From NCBI GenBank assembly GCA_943370385.1, contig CALRQT020000007.1, positions 124,001-188,000 of the forward strand: 64,000 nucleotides of DNA, given 5' to 3'. Below are positions 17,534 to 27,039 of the stretch, in pieces (within the stretch, counting starts at the first letter, position 1; every line of letters begins with the position of its first letter). The position numbers and the translations under genes were made by a program. Below the pieces are notes generated by a model. That model was given only the letters and a program-made list of their open reading frames with translations. It was not told where the DNA came from and ran no database searches. Origin of the DNA: BAIKAL-G1 sp943370385. Its GTDB lineage: Bacteria; Cyanobacteriota; Cyanobacteriia; PCC-6307; Cyanobiaceae.

Positions 17534-17622
17534 CGGCGACAACCAAGGGCCTGACGGCAACAACTAAGGACCTGACGGCAACAACCAAGGGCCTGAAGAC
17601 GCCAGAGTGCCCAGCTCGATGA
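17530..17622 (+). CDS. Possible 30-residue small ORF of heptad repeats, bridging recombinase and cobO
   Basis: ATG 17530 overlaps the recombinase stop as ATGA. The frame stays open for 30 codons, made of three 7-residue units (TATTKGL, TATTKDL, TATTKGL) and the tail KTPECPAR. Its TGA overlaps the GAGGA ribosome-binding site of cobO. Two of the three nucleotide differences between repeat units are synonymous in this frame, and the other frames contain stops. This could be a coupling peptide or simply a repeat expansion; there is no independent evidence of translation. Confidence 0.3.
   Translation: MTATTKGLTATTKDLTATTKGLKTPECPAR
17531..17593. repeat. 21-nt tandem repeat, 3 copies
   Basis: TGACGGCGACAACCAAGGGC plus C, repeated three times with three substitutions, beginning exactly at the recombinase stop codon. 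A partial fourth unit follows (TGAAGACGCC). Confidence 0.9.
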
Positions 17623-17631
17623 GGAACCCCC

Positions 17632-18351
17632 TTGAGCCCGAGCCCTAGCCCCGATCCCATGGGCCAGCGCCAGCCCGACCCGGACTTCCTAGGGCAAAAC
17701 CTGGATCAGGCCGCCGCCGAGCTCGGACCGGGCGGTGACCTGGCCCCCGAGGGCGATGCCGAGGGCTACCGCAAGCGCATGGCCCGGCGCCGGGAGGTCC
17801 AGCAACAACGGGTGGGCGAGCGCAACCTGGAAAAGGGCCTGGTGTTGGTGTTTACCGGCGATGGCAAGGGCAAAACCACCGCCGCCCTAGGCCTGGTGCT
17901 GCGCAGCCTGGGCCATGGCGACCACGTGGCGGTGGTGCAGTTCATCAAGGGGGGCTGGCAACCGGGCGAAGCCCGGGCCCTGCAACTGTTTGGCGAGGCC
18001 CTGGCCTGGCATGCCCTCGGGGAGGGCTTCACCTGGGAGACCCAGGACCGGGAGCGGGACCGGCAGCTGGTCCAGCAGGCCTGGCAAAAGTCCTGCGAGT
18101 ACCTGGCCGATGGCCGCCGCAAATTGGTGGTGCTCGACGAGGTGAATGTGGCCCTCAAACTCGGCTACCTGGGCCTCGATCAGGTGCTGGAGGGGCTGGC
18201 CCTGCGCCCACCCCTGACCCATGTGGCCCTAACCGGCCGCGGCGCGCCCCCAGGCCTGATCGAGCGGGCCGACCTGGTCACGGAGATGAAACTGGTGCGC
18301 CACCCCTTCCGCGAACAGGGGGTCAAGGCCCAGGCCGGCATCGAGTACTGA
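17632..18351 (+). CDS. cobO: Cob(I)yrinic acid a,c-diamide adenosyltransferase
   Basis: About 239 residues. It adenosylates corrinoids in cobamide synthesis and salvage. The Walker A loop (FTGDGKGKTTAALG) lies near residue 70, followed by VVQFIKGGW, the conserved WHALGEGFTWETQD and LVVLDEVNVALKLGYL, and the C-terminal LTGRGAPPGLIERADLVTEM. Length and motifs match CobO/BtuR. A GAGGA box six bases upstream supports the TTG at 17632; ATG 17659 is the alternative. The first ~60 residues are variable and acidic/Pro-rich. It is probably co-transcribed with the recombinase. Confidence 0.93.
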   Translation: MSPSPSPDPMGQRQPDPDFLGQNLDQAAAELGPGGDLAPEGDAEGYRKRMARRREVQQQRVGERNLEKGLVLVFTGDGKGKTTAALGLVLRSLGHGDHVAVVQFIKGGWQPGEARALQLFGEALAWHALGEGFTWETQDRERDRQLVQQAWQKSCEYLADGRRKLVVLDEVNVALKLGYLGLDQVLEGLALRPPLTHVALTGRGAPPGLIERADLVTEMKLVRHPFREQGVKAQAGIEY

Positions 18352-18462
18352 AGGGTGAGCCCCGGCCAGCGGCCCTAACCGGGGCCCAACGGGTCCCAGC
18401 CCAGATCGGGCAACTCCCCGCGCGCTTGCTACTGTTCGGCCGACTGCTTCCCCAGGAACCCG

Positions 18463-19176
<714 letters not shown>

Positions 19177-19278
19177 GCCCCGCTACGGCAACTAAGCCAG
19201 GCCTTGCCGCTGGTCTGCATTGCCTAACCCCAGCCCAACCACCACCCCCACCCCTTCCCCATCTCAACCTTTTTCGCC

Positions 19279-19818
19279 ATGGACCTTGAAGCCAGCATGC
19301 GCAAATCGGTGGAAGCCACCCAGCGCACCTTCAACACGATCCGCACCGGCCGGGCGAACCCTTCCCTGCTCGACAAGCTGAGCATTGATTACTACGGCGC
19401 CGACACTCCCCTCAAGGCCCTCGCCACCCTTTCCACCCCCGATTCCCAAACCATCCAGATCCAGCCCTTTGACCGGGGTTCGATGGCGCTGATTGAGAAG
19501 GCGATCGCCATGAGTGATCTGGGCCTCACCCCCAATAACGATGGCAAGGTGATCCGCATCAATATCCCGCCGCTAACGGCCGATCGCCGCAAGGATTTCG
19601 TCAAGCTGGCCTCCAAGTATGCCGAAGAAGGCAAAGTTGGCCTGCGCAACCTGCGGCGCGATGCCATCGACAAGGTGAAGAAACTGGAGAAAGACGGCGA
19701 CCTTTCTGAAGATCAAAGCCGCGACGAACAGGACAACATTCAAAAACTCACCGATCGCTACATCGCCGAAGTCGAGAAGCATCTTGCCGATAAAGAGGCT
19801 GACATCCTCAAAGTGTGA
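19279..19818 (+). CDS. frr: Ribosome recycling factor
   Basis: A 179-residue protein of normal length, starting MDLEASMRKSVEATQRTFNT. The central IRTGRANPSLLDKLSIDYYG and the C-terminal RRDAIDKVKKLEKDGDLSED helices are hallmark RRF sequences. With EF-G it splits post-termination ribosomes. Located about 100 nt after pyrH on the same strand, as in many bacteria. Confidence 0.97.
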   Translation: MDLEASMRKSVEATQRTFNTIRTGRANPSLLDKLSIDYYGADTPLKALATLSTPDSQTIQIQPFDRGSMALIEKAIAMSDLGLTPNNDGKVIRINIPPLTADRRKDFVKLASKYAEEGKVGLRNLRRDAIDKVKKLEKDGDLSEDQSRDEQDNIQKLTDRYIAEVEKHLADKEADILKV

Positions 19819-19944
19819 GCGCCAAGGTCTTCAGACAAGGCTTGAGTGGGACCAAGCTGCCGTTTCGATGGTCCCAGCGGATGGCCCAGCCGCTGGTTGC
19901 TGTCCACCTAAGTCCCTTCCCCCCTTGGGCCCTGCCGCCCTGCC

Positions 19945-21075
19945 ATGCCTGACCTTGCCGATGTGATCGTGGTGGGCAGTGGGGCCGCCGGGGCCTCGGC
20001 CGCCTTCCACCTGGCCGCCCGCGGCCGCCGCGTCATCCTGCTGGAGCGCCAGAGCCTGCCGCGGCCGAAACCCTGTGGCGGCGGCATGGCCGCTTCGGTG
20101 CAGCAATGGTTTCCCTTCGATCTGCGCCCGGCGGTGGACCAGGTGATCGAGCAGGTTCGCTTCACCTGGTGCCTGCAGGATCCGGTCACGGCCGTGCTGC
20201 CGGGCGATTCCCCCTTCTGGATCGTGCGCCGCTCCAAACTCGATGCCTACCTGGCAGGCCAAGCCAGCGCCGCCGGCGCCCGGGTGCTGGCCGGCGAAGC
20301 CGTGGAGCAGATCGAGCGGGATGGGGACCACTGGCGGGTGGGGCTGGCCGGCGGCCAAAGCCTGGCCAGCCGGGGCCTGGTGGTGGCCGATGGCTCCAGC
20401 TCCCGCTTTGCCCAGCCCCTGGGCCTGGGCCCGGCCCGGCCCCGCTATGCCTCCGCCGTGGCGGTGGAGGTGGAGGCCGAGGTGCGCGAGCCGGCCACGG
20501 CCCGATTCGAATTTGGCCTGGTGCAACACGGTTTTTGCTGGGCCTTTCCCCGCCAGGGCGGCTACAGCATCGGCGTGGGCACCTTCATCGGCCGCAACCC
20601 GGCTGACAGTGACGCCGTGTTGGCCCAGCTGCTGCCCAGCCTGGGGCTGGCCGCCGATGCCGGCGAGCGGTTTAGCTCGCCGTTGCGGGTGTGGGATGGT
20701 CACCACCCCCTGCACTGCCCTGGCGCCGTGGTGGTGGGCGATGCGGCCTCCCTCTGTGATCCCTTCCTGGCGGAGGGCCTGCGGCCGGCCCTGCTCAGTG
20801 GCGTCCGCGCCGCCGAAGCCCTAGACCTCTGGCTCGGTGGCGACAGCCAGGCCCTGGCGGGCTATACCGCCACCATGCGCCGCCAATGGGGCGATTCAAT
20901 GGCCTGGGGACGGCGCATTGCCCAGGTGTTCTACCGGGTGCCCAAGGTGGGCTACCAGCTGGGCATCAAACGCCCCACGGCCCCCCAACGGATTGCCCAG
21001 ATCCTCTCCGGCGAAATGGGCTATGGCGATATCGCCCAACGGGTGATCCGGCGGCTGCTGTTTCAGGGCCAGTGA
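19945..21075 (+). CDS. Geranylgeranyl-reductase-family FAD-dependent oxidoreductase
   Basis: A 376-residue flavoprotein. The N-terminal Rossmann motif VIVVGSGAAGASAAFHLA, then the family-specific LPRPKPCGGGM and the C-terminal VVGDAASLCDPFLAEGLRPA place it with ChlP/BchP-type prenyl reductases and related enzymes. In phototrophs such enzymes saturate the geranylgeranyl tail of chlorophyll, tocopherol or archaeal-type lipids. Divergence from canonical ChlP (for example its short N-terminus) means the substrate is open. It follows frr after 126 nt and is convergent with the cyclic-nucleotide-binding gene. Confidence 0.85.
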   Translation: MPDLADVIVVGSGAAGASAAFHLAARGRRVILLERQSLPRPKPCGGGMAASVQQWFPFDLRPAVDQVIEQVRFTWCLQDPVTAVLPGDSPFWIVRRSKLDAYLAGQASAAGARVLAGEAVEQIERDGDHWRVGLAGGQSLASRGLVVADGSSSRFAQPLGLGPARPRYASAVAVEVEAEVREPATARFEFGLVQHGFCWAFPRQGGYSIGVGTFIGRNPADSDAVLAQLLPSLGLAADAGERFSSPLRVWDGHHPLHCPGAVVVGDAASLCDPFLAEGLRPALLSGVRAAEALDLWLGGDSQALAGYTATMRRQWGDSMAWGRRIAQVFYRVPKVGYQLGIKRPTAPQRIAQILSGEMGYGDIAQRVIRRLLFQGQ

Positions 21076-21129
21076 ACCGCGAGTCAGCTGCCTGAACACC
21101 TGGCCTAGCCAGCCTCTAGCTGAAGCCCA

Positions 21130-21146
21130 TGCCCATTCCCTGGGCA
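21130..21146. terminator. Short hairpin between convergent genes
   Basis: TGCCCA and TGGGCA pair around a TTCCC loop between the 3' ends of the reductase gene and the minus-strand cyclic-nucleotide-binding gene. The stem is only six base pairs with no T-run, so the terminator role is weakly supported. Confidence 0.3.
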
Positions 21147-21177
21147 GCCCAACTAGGGCGAACTGCGGCGGTGGCAG

Positions 21178-21540
21178 CTAGGACGACTTGATGCAGTCCT
21201 TGAGCTGGCGCAGCCGCTGATCAATCGAGGCCAGCAAATCAATCGCAAACATCGGCGATTCCTGCACGGCAAACAGGAACTTCTCCCGGTTCATCTCCAG
21301 CACCCGGCAGGTGGAGATCGCCGTGGCGTCGCCGTAGCGGCGGTGCTCCTGGGTGACCAGGGCCCCGGCACCAAAGACATCACCGGCCTGAATCCGTTCC
21401 TGGCCTGCGTTGCCATTCCAGGTCAACTCCACCGTGCCCTCAAGCAGGCCATACATGCATTCACCCGTCTCACCGGCGCGGAAGATCAGCTCCCCCGGCT
21501 CAAAGGTGTGGACCTCGCCCTGGATGGCCAGGGCACGCAT
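21178..21540 (-). CDS. Cyclic-nucleotide-binding-domain (Crp/Fnr cupin) protein lacking an HTH
   Basis: About 120 residues from ATG 21540; an upstream TTG at 21558 is also plausible. It consists of a single cNMP-binding jelly roll: GEVHTFEPGELIFRAGETGE, YGLLEGTVELTW, AGDVFGAGALV, then a C-terminal helix (PMFAIDLLASIDQRLRQLKD). There is no helix-turn-helix, so it is not a full Crp-type regulator. The phosphate-binding cassette residues of true cAMP receptors are not clearly conserved. It lies 58 nt downstream of the transaldolase gene on the same strand and is probably co-transcribed. Confidence 0.82.
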   Translation of the reverse strand: MRALAIQGEVHTFEPGELIFRAGETGECMYGLLEGTVELTWNGNAGQERIQAGDVFGAGALVTQEHRRYGDATAISTCRVLEMNREKFLFAVQESPMFAIDLLASIDQRLRQLKDCIKSS

Positions 21541-21598
21541 GGTGTCAAGGGCGTTCAACGGCAGGTCCAAGGCAGGACGTTGATTCTGGTCTAAGGGG

Positions 21599-22771
21599 TT
21601 AGGGGGTGGTAAGGGCCAGGGGCGCCCCAAGACCACCGCGCACATCGGCGGGCACTAGGCGGCCGTCGTGGTCGGTGTCGAGGGCATCGAACACCGCATC
21701 GCTGCCCAGCCATTCCTCCCGGGTGATGCAGCCATCGCCATCGAGATCGTTGAGCAGGAAGATCTCCTGGGCGGCGTGGGTGAAGGCCGCGGCCCCCTCC
21801 AACTCACCGAGGCGATGGGCCAACTGGGATTCGAGGGTTTCAATCGCCTTGACGAAACCGCGGATCCCCTCATCGAGCTTGTCGGTGGCCATGGCATCGG
21901 CGGCCATCATCGTGTCGAAGCCGGAGCGGTCTAGGTGGAGTTGGGCCCGGGTTGGGGCCGGGGCCGCCCCATCAAGCTTGCGGGGCAGGTCCGCTTCGCT
22001 GCTGCGCAGTTGATCCAGCAGTTTCGGTGAAATCGTCAGCAGGTCGCAGCCCGCCAATTCGATGATTTCTTCGATGTTGCGGAAGCTGGCCCCCATCACC
22101 TCGGTGCGATAGCCGTAGGTCTTGTAGTAGTTGAAGATCTCGGTCACCGAGACCACGCCCGGATCTTCGGCTCCGGGATAGTGGTCGCGGCCGGTGCTGG
22201 CCTTATACCAATCGAGGATGCGGCCCACGAAGGGAGAAATCAGGGTCACCCCCGCCTCGGCGCAGGCCACCGCCTGGGCGAAGCTGAACAGCAGGGTGAG
22301 GTTGCAGTGGATGCCTTCCTTCTCCAAGGCTTCCGCCGCCTTGATCCCCTCCCAGGTGGAGGCCACCTTGATCAGCACCCGGTCGGTGCCGATGCCAGCG
22401 GCCTGATAGAGGCCAATCAACTTGCGGGCCTTGGTGATCGTCGCTTCGGTGTCGAAGCTGAGGCGGGCATCCACTTCGGTGGAAACCCGGCCCGGCACGA
22501 GCTTGAGGATTTCACGGCCGAAGATCACGCAGATTTCATCGAGGGCCTCCAGCACCACGTCTTCCGCCGGCGCATCGGGTCCGATCACGGCCCGGGACTC
22601 GCGCAGGGCCGTGTCGATCAGGTTCTGGTAGGTGGGAATCTGGGCCGCCGCCAGGATCAACGACGGGTTGGTGGTGGCATCCCGCGGGGTGAATTGCTTG
22701 ATGGCTTCGAGTTCGCCGGTGTCGGCGACGACCACCGTCATGGCGGCGAGTTGGTCGAGCAGGTTGGCCAT
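21599..22771 (-). CDS. tal: Transaldolase with C-terminal EF-hand pair
   Basis: A 390-residue protein. Residues 1 to ~320 form the pentose-phosphate transaldolase barrel: FTPRDATTNPSLILAAAQ, VLIKVASTWEGIKAAE (catalytic Lys in the LIKVAST strand) and CNLTLLFSFAQAVACAEAG. The C-terminal ~60 residues add two EF-hand loops, DLDGDGCITREEW and DTDHDGRLVPADV, both with Asp at positions 1, 3 and 5. Ordinary transaldolases lack these, so calcium could tune activity or assembly. It exchanges dihydroxyacetone units between sugar phosphates in the oxidative pentose-phosphate path, which cyanobacteria use in the dark. Confidence 0.95.
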   Translation of the reverse strand: MANLLDQLAAMTVVVADTGELEAIKQFTPRDATTNPSLILAAAQIPTYQNLIDTALRESRAVIGPDAPAEDVVLEALDEICVIFGREILKLVPGRVSTEVDARLSFDTEATITKARKLIGLYQAAGIGTDRVLIKVASTWEGIKAAEALEKEGIHCNLTLLFSFAQAVACAEAGVTLISPFVGRILDWYKASTGRDHYPGAEDPGVVSVTEIFNYYKTYGYRTEVMGASFRNIEEIIELAGCDLLTISPKLLDQLRSSEADLPRKLDGAAPAPTRAQLHLDRSGFDTMMAADAMATDKLDEGIRGFVKAIETLESQLAHRLGELEGAAAFTHAAQEIFLLNDLDGDGCITREEWLGSDAVFDALDTDHDGRLVPADVRGGLGAPLALTTP

Positions 22772-22955
22772 GGGGTGGGCTTAGGCGGACGCCGGCACAG
22801 GCCGGACGATCCCGTCAAGCTAGCCAGCTAGGTCGAAGAGGAAACCTGGCAAGCGAGCCCTGTTTGTGGGAATCCCCATGGGGGCTGGACCTGGTCTGAG
22901 GAAGGGCGCCACTCGGCCGCGAACCCGAAGGCACTGCCCGTTGCTGCCCGCCGGC

Positions 22956-24881
22956 TCAATCCCGGCTAAGACGGGGATTGCCGGCGGCACTGGCCGTCGT
23001 GGCAGGGCGGCCGGGCCGGGGCTGGCCGCCGAGCACAGGCTTCACGCCCGATCGGGGCTGGGAGCCAGGCAAGGCTTGGTACCCCAGCGACTGGGCCGCG
23101 GCCTGGGGCGGCAACTTTTCGAGGACCAGCAGCGCTTCGATGATCTGCTTGGCGACCGGCACGGCCACGGTGGAGCCGTAGGCGTTGCCCCCCTGCGGTT
23201 CATCCACCACCACCAAGACCACATAGCGCGGGTTATCGGTGGTGAGGTTGGCGATGAAACTGCAAATGCGCGCCCCGGGGATATACACGCCATTGAGGGC
23301 CTTCTGGGCCGTGCCGGTCTTGCCGCCGATGCGATAACCGGGGATGCGGGCCCCCTTGCCGCTGCCCTTATCCACCACGGTTTCCATCCACTCGAGCACT
23401 TGCCGAGCCACCTCTGGCCTGAGCAGCTGCACCCCAGAAGACTGGGGCGGGGCGGCCAAATCGTCGCCGGAACGCAGGCCCCGGGTGATGTGGGGACTGA
23501 CCAGCCGGCCCCCGTTGGCGATCATGGCGTGGAGCTGCAACAGCTTCAGCGGCGTGAGCGAAAAGCCCTGGCCAAAGGCGGCCGTGGCCGGTTCGATCGG
23601 CTGGCTCAGGAAATCGTTACGGCTCTTGAGTTCACCGGCCACGGCCCCAGGCAGGTCCGTGTCGGGGATGGTGTCGATGCCGATGGTGTGGAGCCAGCGC
23701 CAATAGAGGGCGGGTTTAAGCTGGTGCATGGCATGCACCATGCCCACGTTGCTTGACACCTGCAGCACGGTGGGCAGATCCATCACGCCATTGCCCCGGC
23801 GGTCGTGGTTGAAGATCGGCCAGCCGCCAATCGTCACCGAGCCGGTGTCATTCACCGTGGTGCGGGGATTAATCGCGTGCTCCTGCAGGGCCAGGGCCAG
23901 GTTGATCGGTTTAAAGGTGGATCCGGGTTCGTAGAGGTCCTGCACGGACCATTCGCGAAAGAGACCGGGCGGATACTTCCAGAACTTATTTGGGTCGTAG
24001 GAGGGACTGGAGGCAAGGGCGAGGATCTCGCCGTTGCGCACATCCATCACTAGGGCGACGCCCCGCTTGGCGTGCCATTGCTTCACCTGTTTGGCCAGGG
24101 CCAACTGGGCCACCTGCTGCAGGCGGGAATCCAGCGTCAGCTGCAGGCGCAGGTCGTCGCCGTAGAGCACCCCCGCCCGCAGGCCATCGGGTAGGGGGGT
24201 GCCATCGGCGCCGCGACGCAGCTGGCGCGGCGTTTCATGGCGGCGCAGGTCCTGGTCACGGCTCTGCTCCAGGCCCGCCTGGGGCACCCGCTCCAGGTTG
24301 AGGAAGCCCACCACATTGGCGAATAGGGGGCCCAGGGGGTAAATCCGCTGGGGGTAGGACTCCAGATCCAGGCCACTGATACCCAGCTTGCGAATGCGAT
24401 GGGCCGTTTCGGGATCCAATTCGGTGGCCAACTTCACGCCGGTTTGGCGGGAGCCGATCGTGGCCATCAGGGCCTCCACGGGCAGGCCCAGGATCGGGGC
24501 CAGCTTCTGGGCCACATCCAGGGGCGGGCGCTTGCCACTGGGCGCATCGCCCGGGAAGTTGAAATAACGCGGATGGGCCCAAACGGTGAAGCGCTCCTCA
24601 TCGAGGGCCACCATGCGACCGGTGCGATCGACGATCGTGCGCCGTTTGCCGATCGGCGCAATCGTCTGGGTCTGCACGGCCCGGGCCCGGTTGAGCAGCT
24701 GGGGCCCCTGGACCACCTGCACCCAGGCCAGGCGAGCCGCCAGACCCACCACGCCGGCGGAAAGGATTAAATAAACGGCCAGCAGCCGGGCTGAGGGCAC
24801 GGGGCGAAAGTCGAGCACCCGTCCACCGCGGGATCCACTCGGGCGCTGGGGCGGCCGTTGCCGGGGCCTAGTTGTCGCCAT
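22956..24881 (-). CDS. ftsI: Penicillin-binding protein, FtsI/PBP3-like transpeptidase
   Basis: A 641-residue bitopic class B penicillin-binding protein. After a basic cytoplasmic start there is a single transmembrane helix (LLAVYLILSAGVVGLAARLA) at about 33-52, then the dimerisation domain and the transpeptidase domain. The three active-site boxes are visible: YEPGSTFKPIN with catalytic Ser near 321, SSNVGM, and GGKTGTAQKA near 520. It makes the septal peptidoglycan cross-links during division. The C-terminus is Pro/Gly-rich. The upstream neighbour is a bitopic coiled-coil protein, the position FtsL occupies in many bacteria. Confidence 0.95.
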   Translation of the reverse strand: MATTRPRQRPPQRPSGSRGGRVLDFRPVPSARLLAVYLILSAGVVGLAARLAWVQVVQGPQLLNRARAVQTQTIAPIGKRRTIVDRTGRMVALDEERFTVWAHPRYFNFPGDAPSGKRPPLDVAQKLAPILGLPVEALMATIGSRQTGVKLATELDPETAHRIRKLGISGLDLESYPQRIYPLGPLFANVVGFLNLERVPQAGLEQSRDQDLRRHETPRQLRRGADGTPLPDGLRAGVLYGDDLRLQLTLDSRLQQVAQLALAKQVKQWHAKRGVALVMDVRNGEILALASSPSYDPNKFWKYPPGLFREWSVQDLYEPGSTFKPINLALALQEHAINPRTTVNDTGSVTIGGWPIFNHDRRGNGVMDLPTVLQVSSNVGMVHAMHQLKPALYWRWLHTIGIDTIPDTDLPGAVAGELKSRNDFLSQPIEPATAAFGQGFSLTPLKLLQLHAMIANGGRLVSPHITRGLRSGDDLAAPPQSSGVQLLRPEVARQVLEWMETVVDKGSGKGARIPGYRIGGKTGTAQKALNGVYIPGARICSFIANLTTDNPRYVVLVVVDEPQGGNAYGSTVAVPVAKQIIEALLVLEKLPPQAAAQSLGYQALPGSQPRSGVKPVLGGQPRPGRPATTASAAGNPRLSRD

Positions 24882-25012
24882 CCCAGCCCCCCGCCACTGG
24901 GCCCAGTGTGCCGAACCACCTCACCTGCACCATCCCTGGTGTCAACGCAAGGGATCCGGGGCTGAAGTCTGGCCAGCCAGCGACCCGTGCAGCCGGGCGC
25001 CAGGGGCAACGC

Positions 25013-25534
25013 TCAATACCCAGCAAGGATCTGGCGAGGGCTGACGCCGGCAAGCAGGGTGATGATCGAGGCGGGCCGCTGGGCGGTGGGGGCAGGCACG
25101 TAAATCAGCTTTTCACTGCTGGTGGGCACCAACCGGCCCGGCTTGTGGGCCACACCCAGGTGGTGCTGTTCCAGCACGGCGGTGGATTCCTGCAGGCGAT
25201 GCTCCAGGAGTTGGGAGGCCTCCAGGTTCTGGTAACTGCGGGTCCACTGGCTCTGCCAATGCAAGGTGAGGGCACTCAGGCCCACCACCGCAATACCCAA
25301 GCCCACCAGGCTCCCATCGGCGATCCGGTGGAGGCTGGCCAGCCAAGGGGCCGTGCGCTCAACCCGGCGAGCGGAGAGGGATCCCTGGATGAGCGCCAGG
25401 GGGCGTTGGCGCTGGCCCCTGGCACTGCGGGAAGTGGATGGGGCAGGGGCGGCAACCACGGAGCCGAGGAGCAACTTTTCAAGTGAACCATGGGTGGGAG
25501 GCGCCAGCAAGGCAGACCGTCTGGCATTCCGCAC
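25013..25534 (-). CDS. Bitopic coiled-coil membrane protein, candidate FtsL-like
   Basis: A 173-residue protein from GTG 25534. Residues 1 to ~70 are basic and Ser/Arg-rich (cytoplasmic). One transmembrane helix (SLVGLGIAVVGLSALTLHW) at about 74-92 is followed by a short heptad-like helix rich in Gln, Leu and Glu (YQNLEASQLLEHRLQESTAV), then a Pro-containing tail. The topology, the coiled coil right after the membrane and the position 131 nt upstream of ftsI match FtsL. I see no sequence signature that proves it; families of this kind in picocyanobacteria are usually left as conserved hypothetical. Confidence 0.7.
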   Translation of the reverse strand: MRNARRSALLAPPTHGSLEKLLLGSVVAAPAPSTSRSARGQRQRPLALIQGSLSARRVERTAPWLASLHRIADGSLVGLGIAVVGLSALTLHWQSQWTRSYQNLEASQLLEHRLQESTAVLEQHHLGVAHKPGRLVPTSSEKLIYVPAPTAQRPASIITLLAGVSPRQILAGY

Positions 25535-25576
25535 AGTTCAGAAATCGGCTCAAACCGGGGGGCCAGCCCGGTTGGC

Positions 25577-26962
25577 CTAGCTGCCAAGCAACACCAGGTT
25601 GGCGAAGGTCATGGCATTCCAGAGGCTGTGCATCAACACCGAGGCCCCCAGGCGGCCGCTGCTGAGGCGCAGCCAGCCCAGGCCCAGGCCCAGCATCAGC
25701 AGGGCCGGCAATTCGCCCAGGCTGAGGTGGGCGATCGCGAAGACCAGGCCACTCACCAGCACCCCCAGCCAGGGCCCCCGCTGGCGCGCCACCACCGGCA
25801 GCAGCACCCCCCGAAAAATCGTCTCCTCAAACAGGGGCGCCAGAACGATCGCTGTGAACGCGTAGCAACTCAGGGGCGCCAGGGCCCCGCCCTGCAACAC
25901 CAACTCCAGCAAGGGGTTACTGCCGCCTGGATCGCTCCAGAGTTGCGCCTGAAGCCAGCTCACCAGGCTCACGAGCGGCAGCACGATCAAAAAGCCCTTC
26001 AGGGCTAGGCCGGCCGGCAACCAGGGAGGCAGCCAGCCCAGCTGCAACCAGCCCCCTTGGGGCGCCCGCCCCAGGCCGCGCAGCATCCACCAGAGAATCA
26101 AGAGGGGACCCGCCATCAGCCCCAGGTAGAGCAGCAACACCGAGAGGGCGCTGTGCAGGGCCGACGGCAGCTCGACCAGGGAAAGCAGGCTCTCCACCAA
26201 GGGCCCCAGCAGCCAGGGGGTGAGCAACTCCCCCACCACCACAAAGCCACCGCCCACCAGCAGCACCGCATCGATTTCGGCCAGGGCCGGGCCCACCAGG
26301 GGCGGCAGGGGCAGGGCCCGGCCACGCCAACGCAGCCAGAGTTCGCGAACCAGCAGGCCCAGGCCCGCCAGCAGGGTCAGACCTGGCAGAAGGTTGACCA
26401 GCACGAGCCTCTGGGCTGAGCGCTGGCCGACTTGGGGTTGGCCACAGGCCTGGGGATTGCCGGAGAGGGCCTCGCAGCTCCATTGGCGCAGCAGGGGCAC
26501 TGGCGCCAGGCTGGCGCTGAGTCGTTGGGCCTCGGCTGGCGCCAGGGGTTGGTCCTGGAGCAGGGCGGTGGCCACGGCGGAATCACGGGCGCGGGCCTGC
26601 TCCAGCAGGGGCAGGGCCCGCTGCCGTTGGCCCTGGTGAACCGCCACCAGGGCCTGCTCCAGCAGCAGGTCGGTGGAGGCGGGCTGGCCGGCCTCGGCCT
26701 GGCTGCGGCCCAGGTCGTCGAGGTGCTTCTGCAGCCGGCCGAGGGGGTCCTGCCCCGCAAAGGCCTGGCCCAGGGCTGGCGACAGCTCGGGACTGGCCAG
26801 CACGGCCAATTCCAGCTGGCGCCGTTCGAGGTCATTGGCCACCGAGGGCCGCTTGAGGCTTTCCAGCAGGCCGTTGGACCAGAGCAGCAGGCTGATCACC
26901 ACACAGAACAGGGCCAGCAGCACCTTCCAGCGCGCCGGGTCAGGCCGCTCCCCCGTGTTCAC
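25577..26962 (-). CDS. CPBP-family intramembrane metalloprotease
   Basis: A 461-residue membrane protein from GTG 26962. The N-terminal half has one membrane anchor and a large Gln/Leu/Ala-rich soluble region (about residues 40-190). The C-terminal half holds several helices with the CPBP/Abi (type II CAAX protease) motifs: LFEETIFRG with the paired Glu and Arg, FAIAHL, and HSLWNAMTF. Such proteins cleave or process membrane partners; cyanobacterial and plant members (SCO4/BCM1-like) affect photosynthesis. The substrate is unknown. It leads the minus-strand run toward ftsI. Confidence 0.88.
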   Translation of the reverse strand: MNTGERPDPARWKVLLALFCVVISLLLWSNGLLESLKRPSVANDLERRQLELAVLASPELSPALGQAFAGQDPLGRLQKHLDDLGRSQAEAGQPASTDLLLEQALVAVHQGQRQRALPLLEQARARDSAVATALLQDQPLAPAEAQRLSASLAPVPLLRQWSCEALSGNPQACGQPQVGQRSAQRLVLVNLLPGLTLLAGLGLLVRELWLRWRGRALPLPPLVGPALAEIDAVLLVGGGFVVVGELLTPWLLGPLVESLLSLVELPSALHSALSVLLLYLGLMAGPLLILWWMLRGLGRAPQGGWLQLGWLPPWLPAGLALKGFLIVLPLVSLVSWLQAQLWSDPGGSNPLLELVLQGGALAPLSCYAFTAIVLAPLFEETIFRGVLLPVVARQRGPWLGVLVSGLVFAIAHLSLGELPALLMLGLGLGWLRLSSGRLGASVLMHSLWNAMTFANLVLLGS

Positions 26963-27039
26963 CCGTTCACTCCAACTGATGGCCCGATTCTCCCCCGTGG
27001 CGTTCCCATACGATGGGGATCTGCTGTGGCTAGACGCCT

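Noticed and set aside
18352..18462. Strong terminator between cobO and pyrH
   Set aside because: There is a GC inverted repeat but the pairing is imperfect with a long loop and no T-run.
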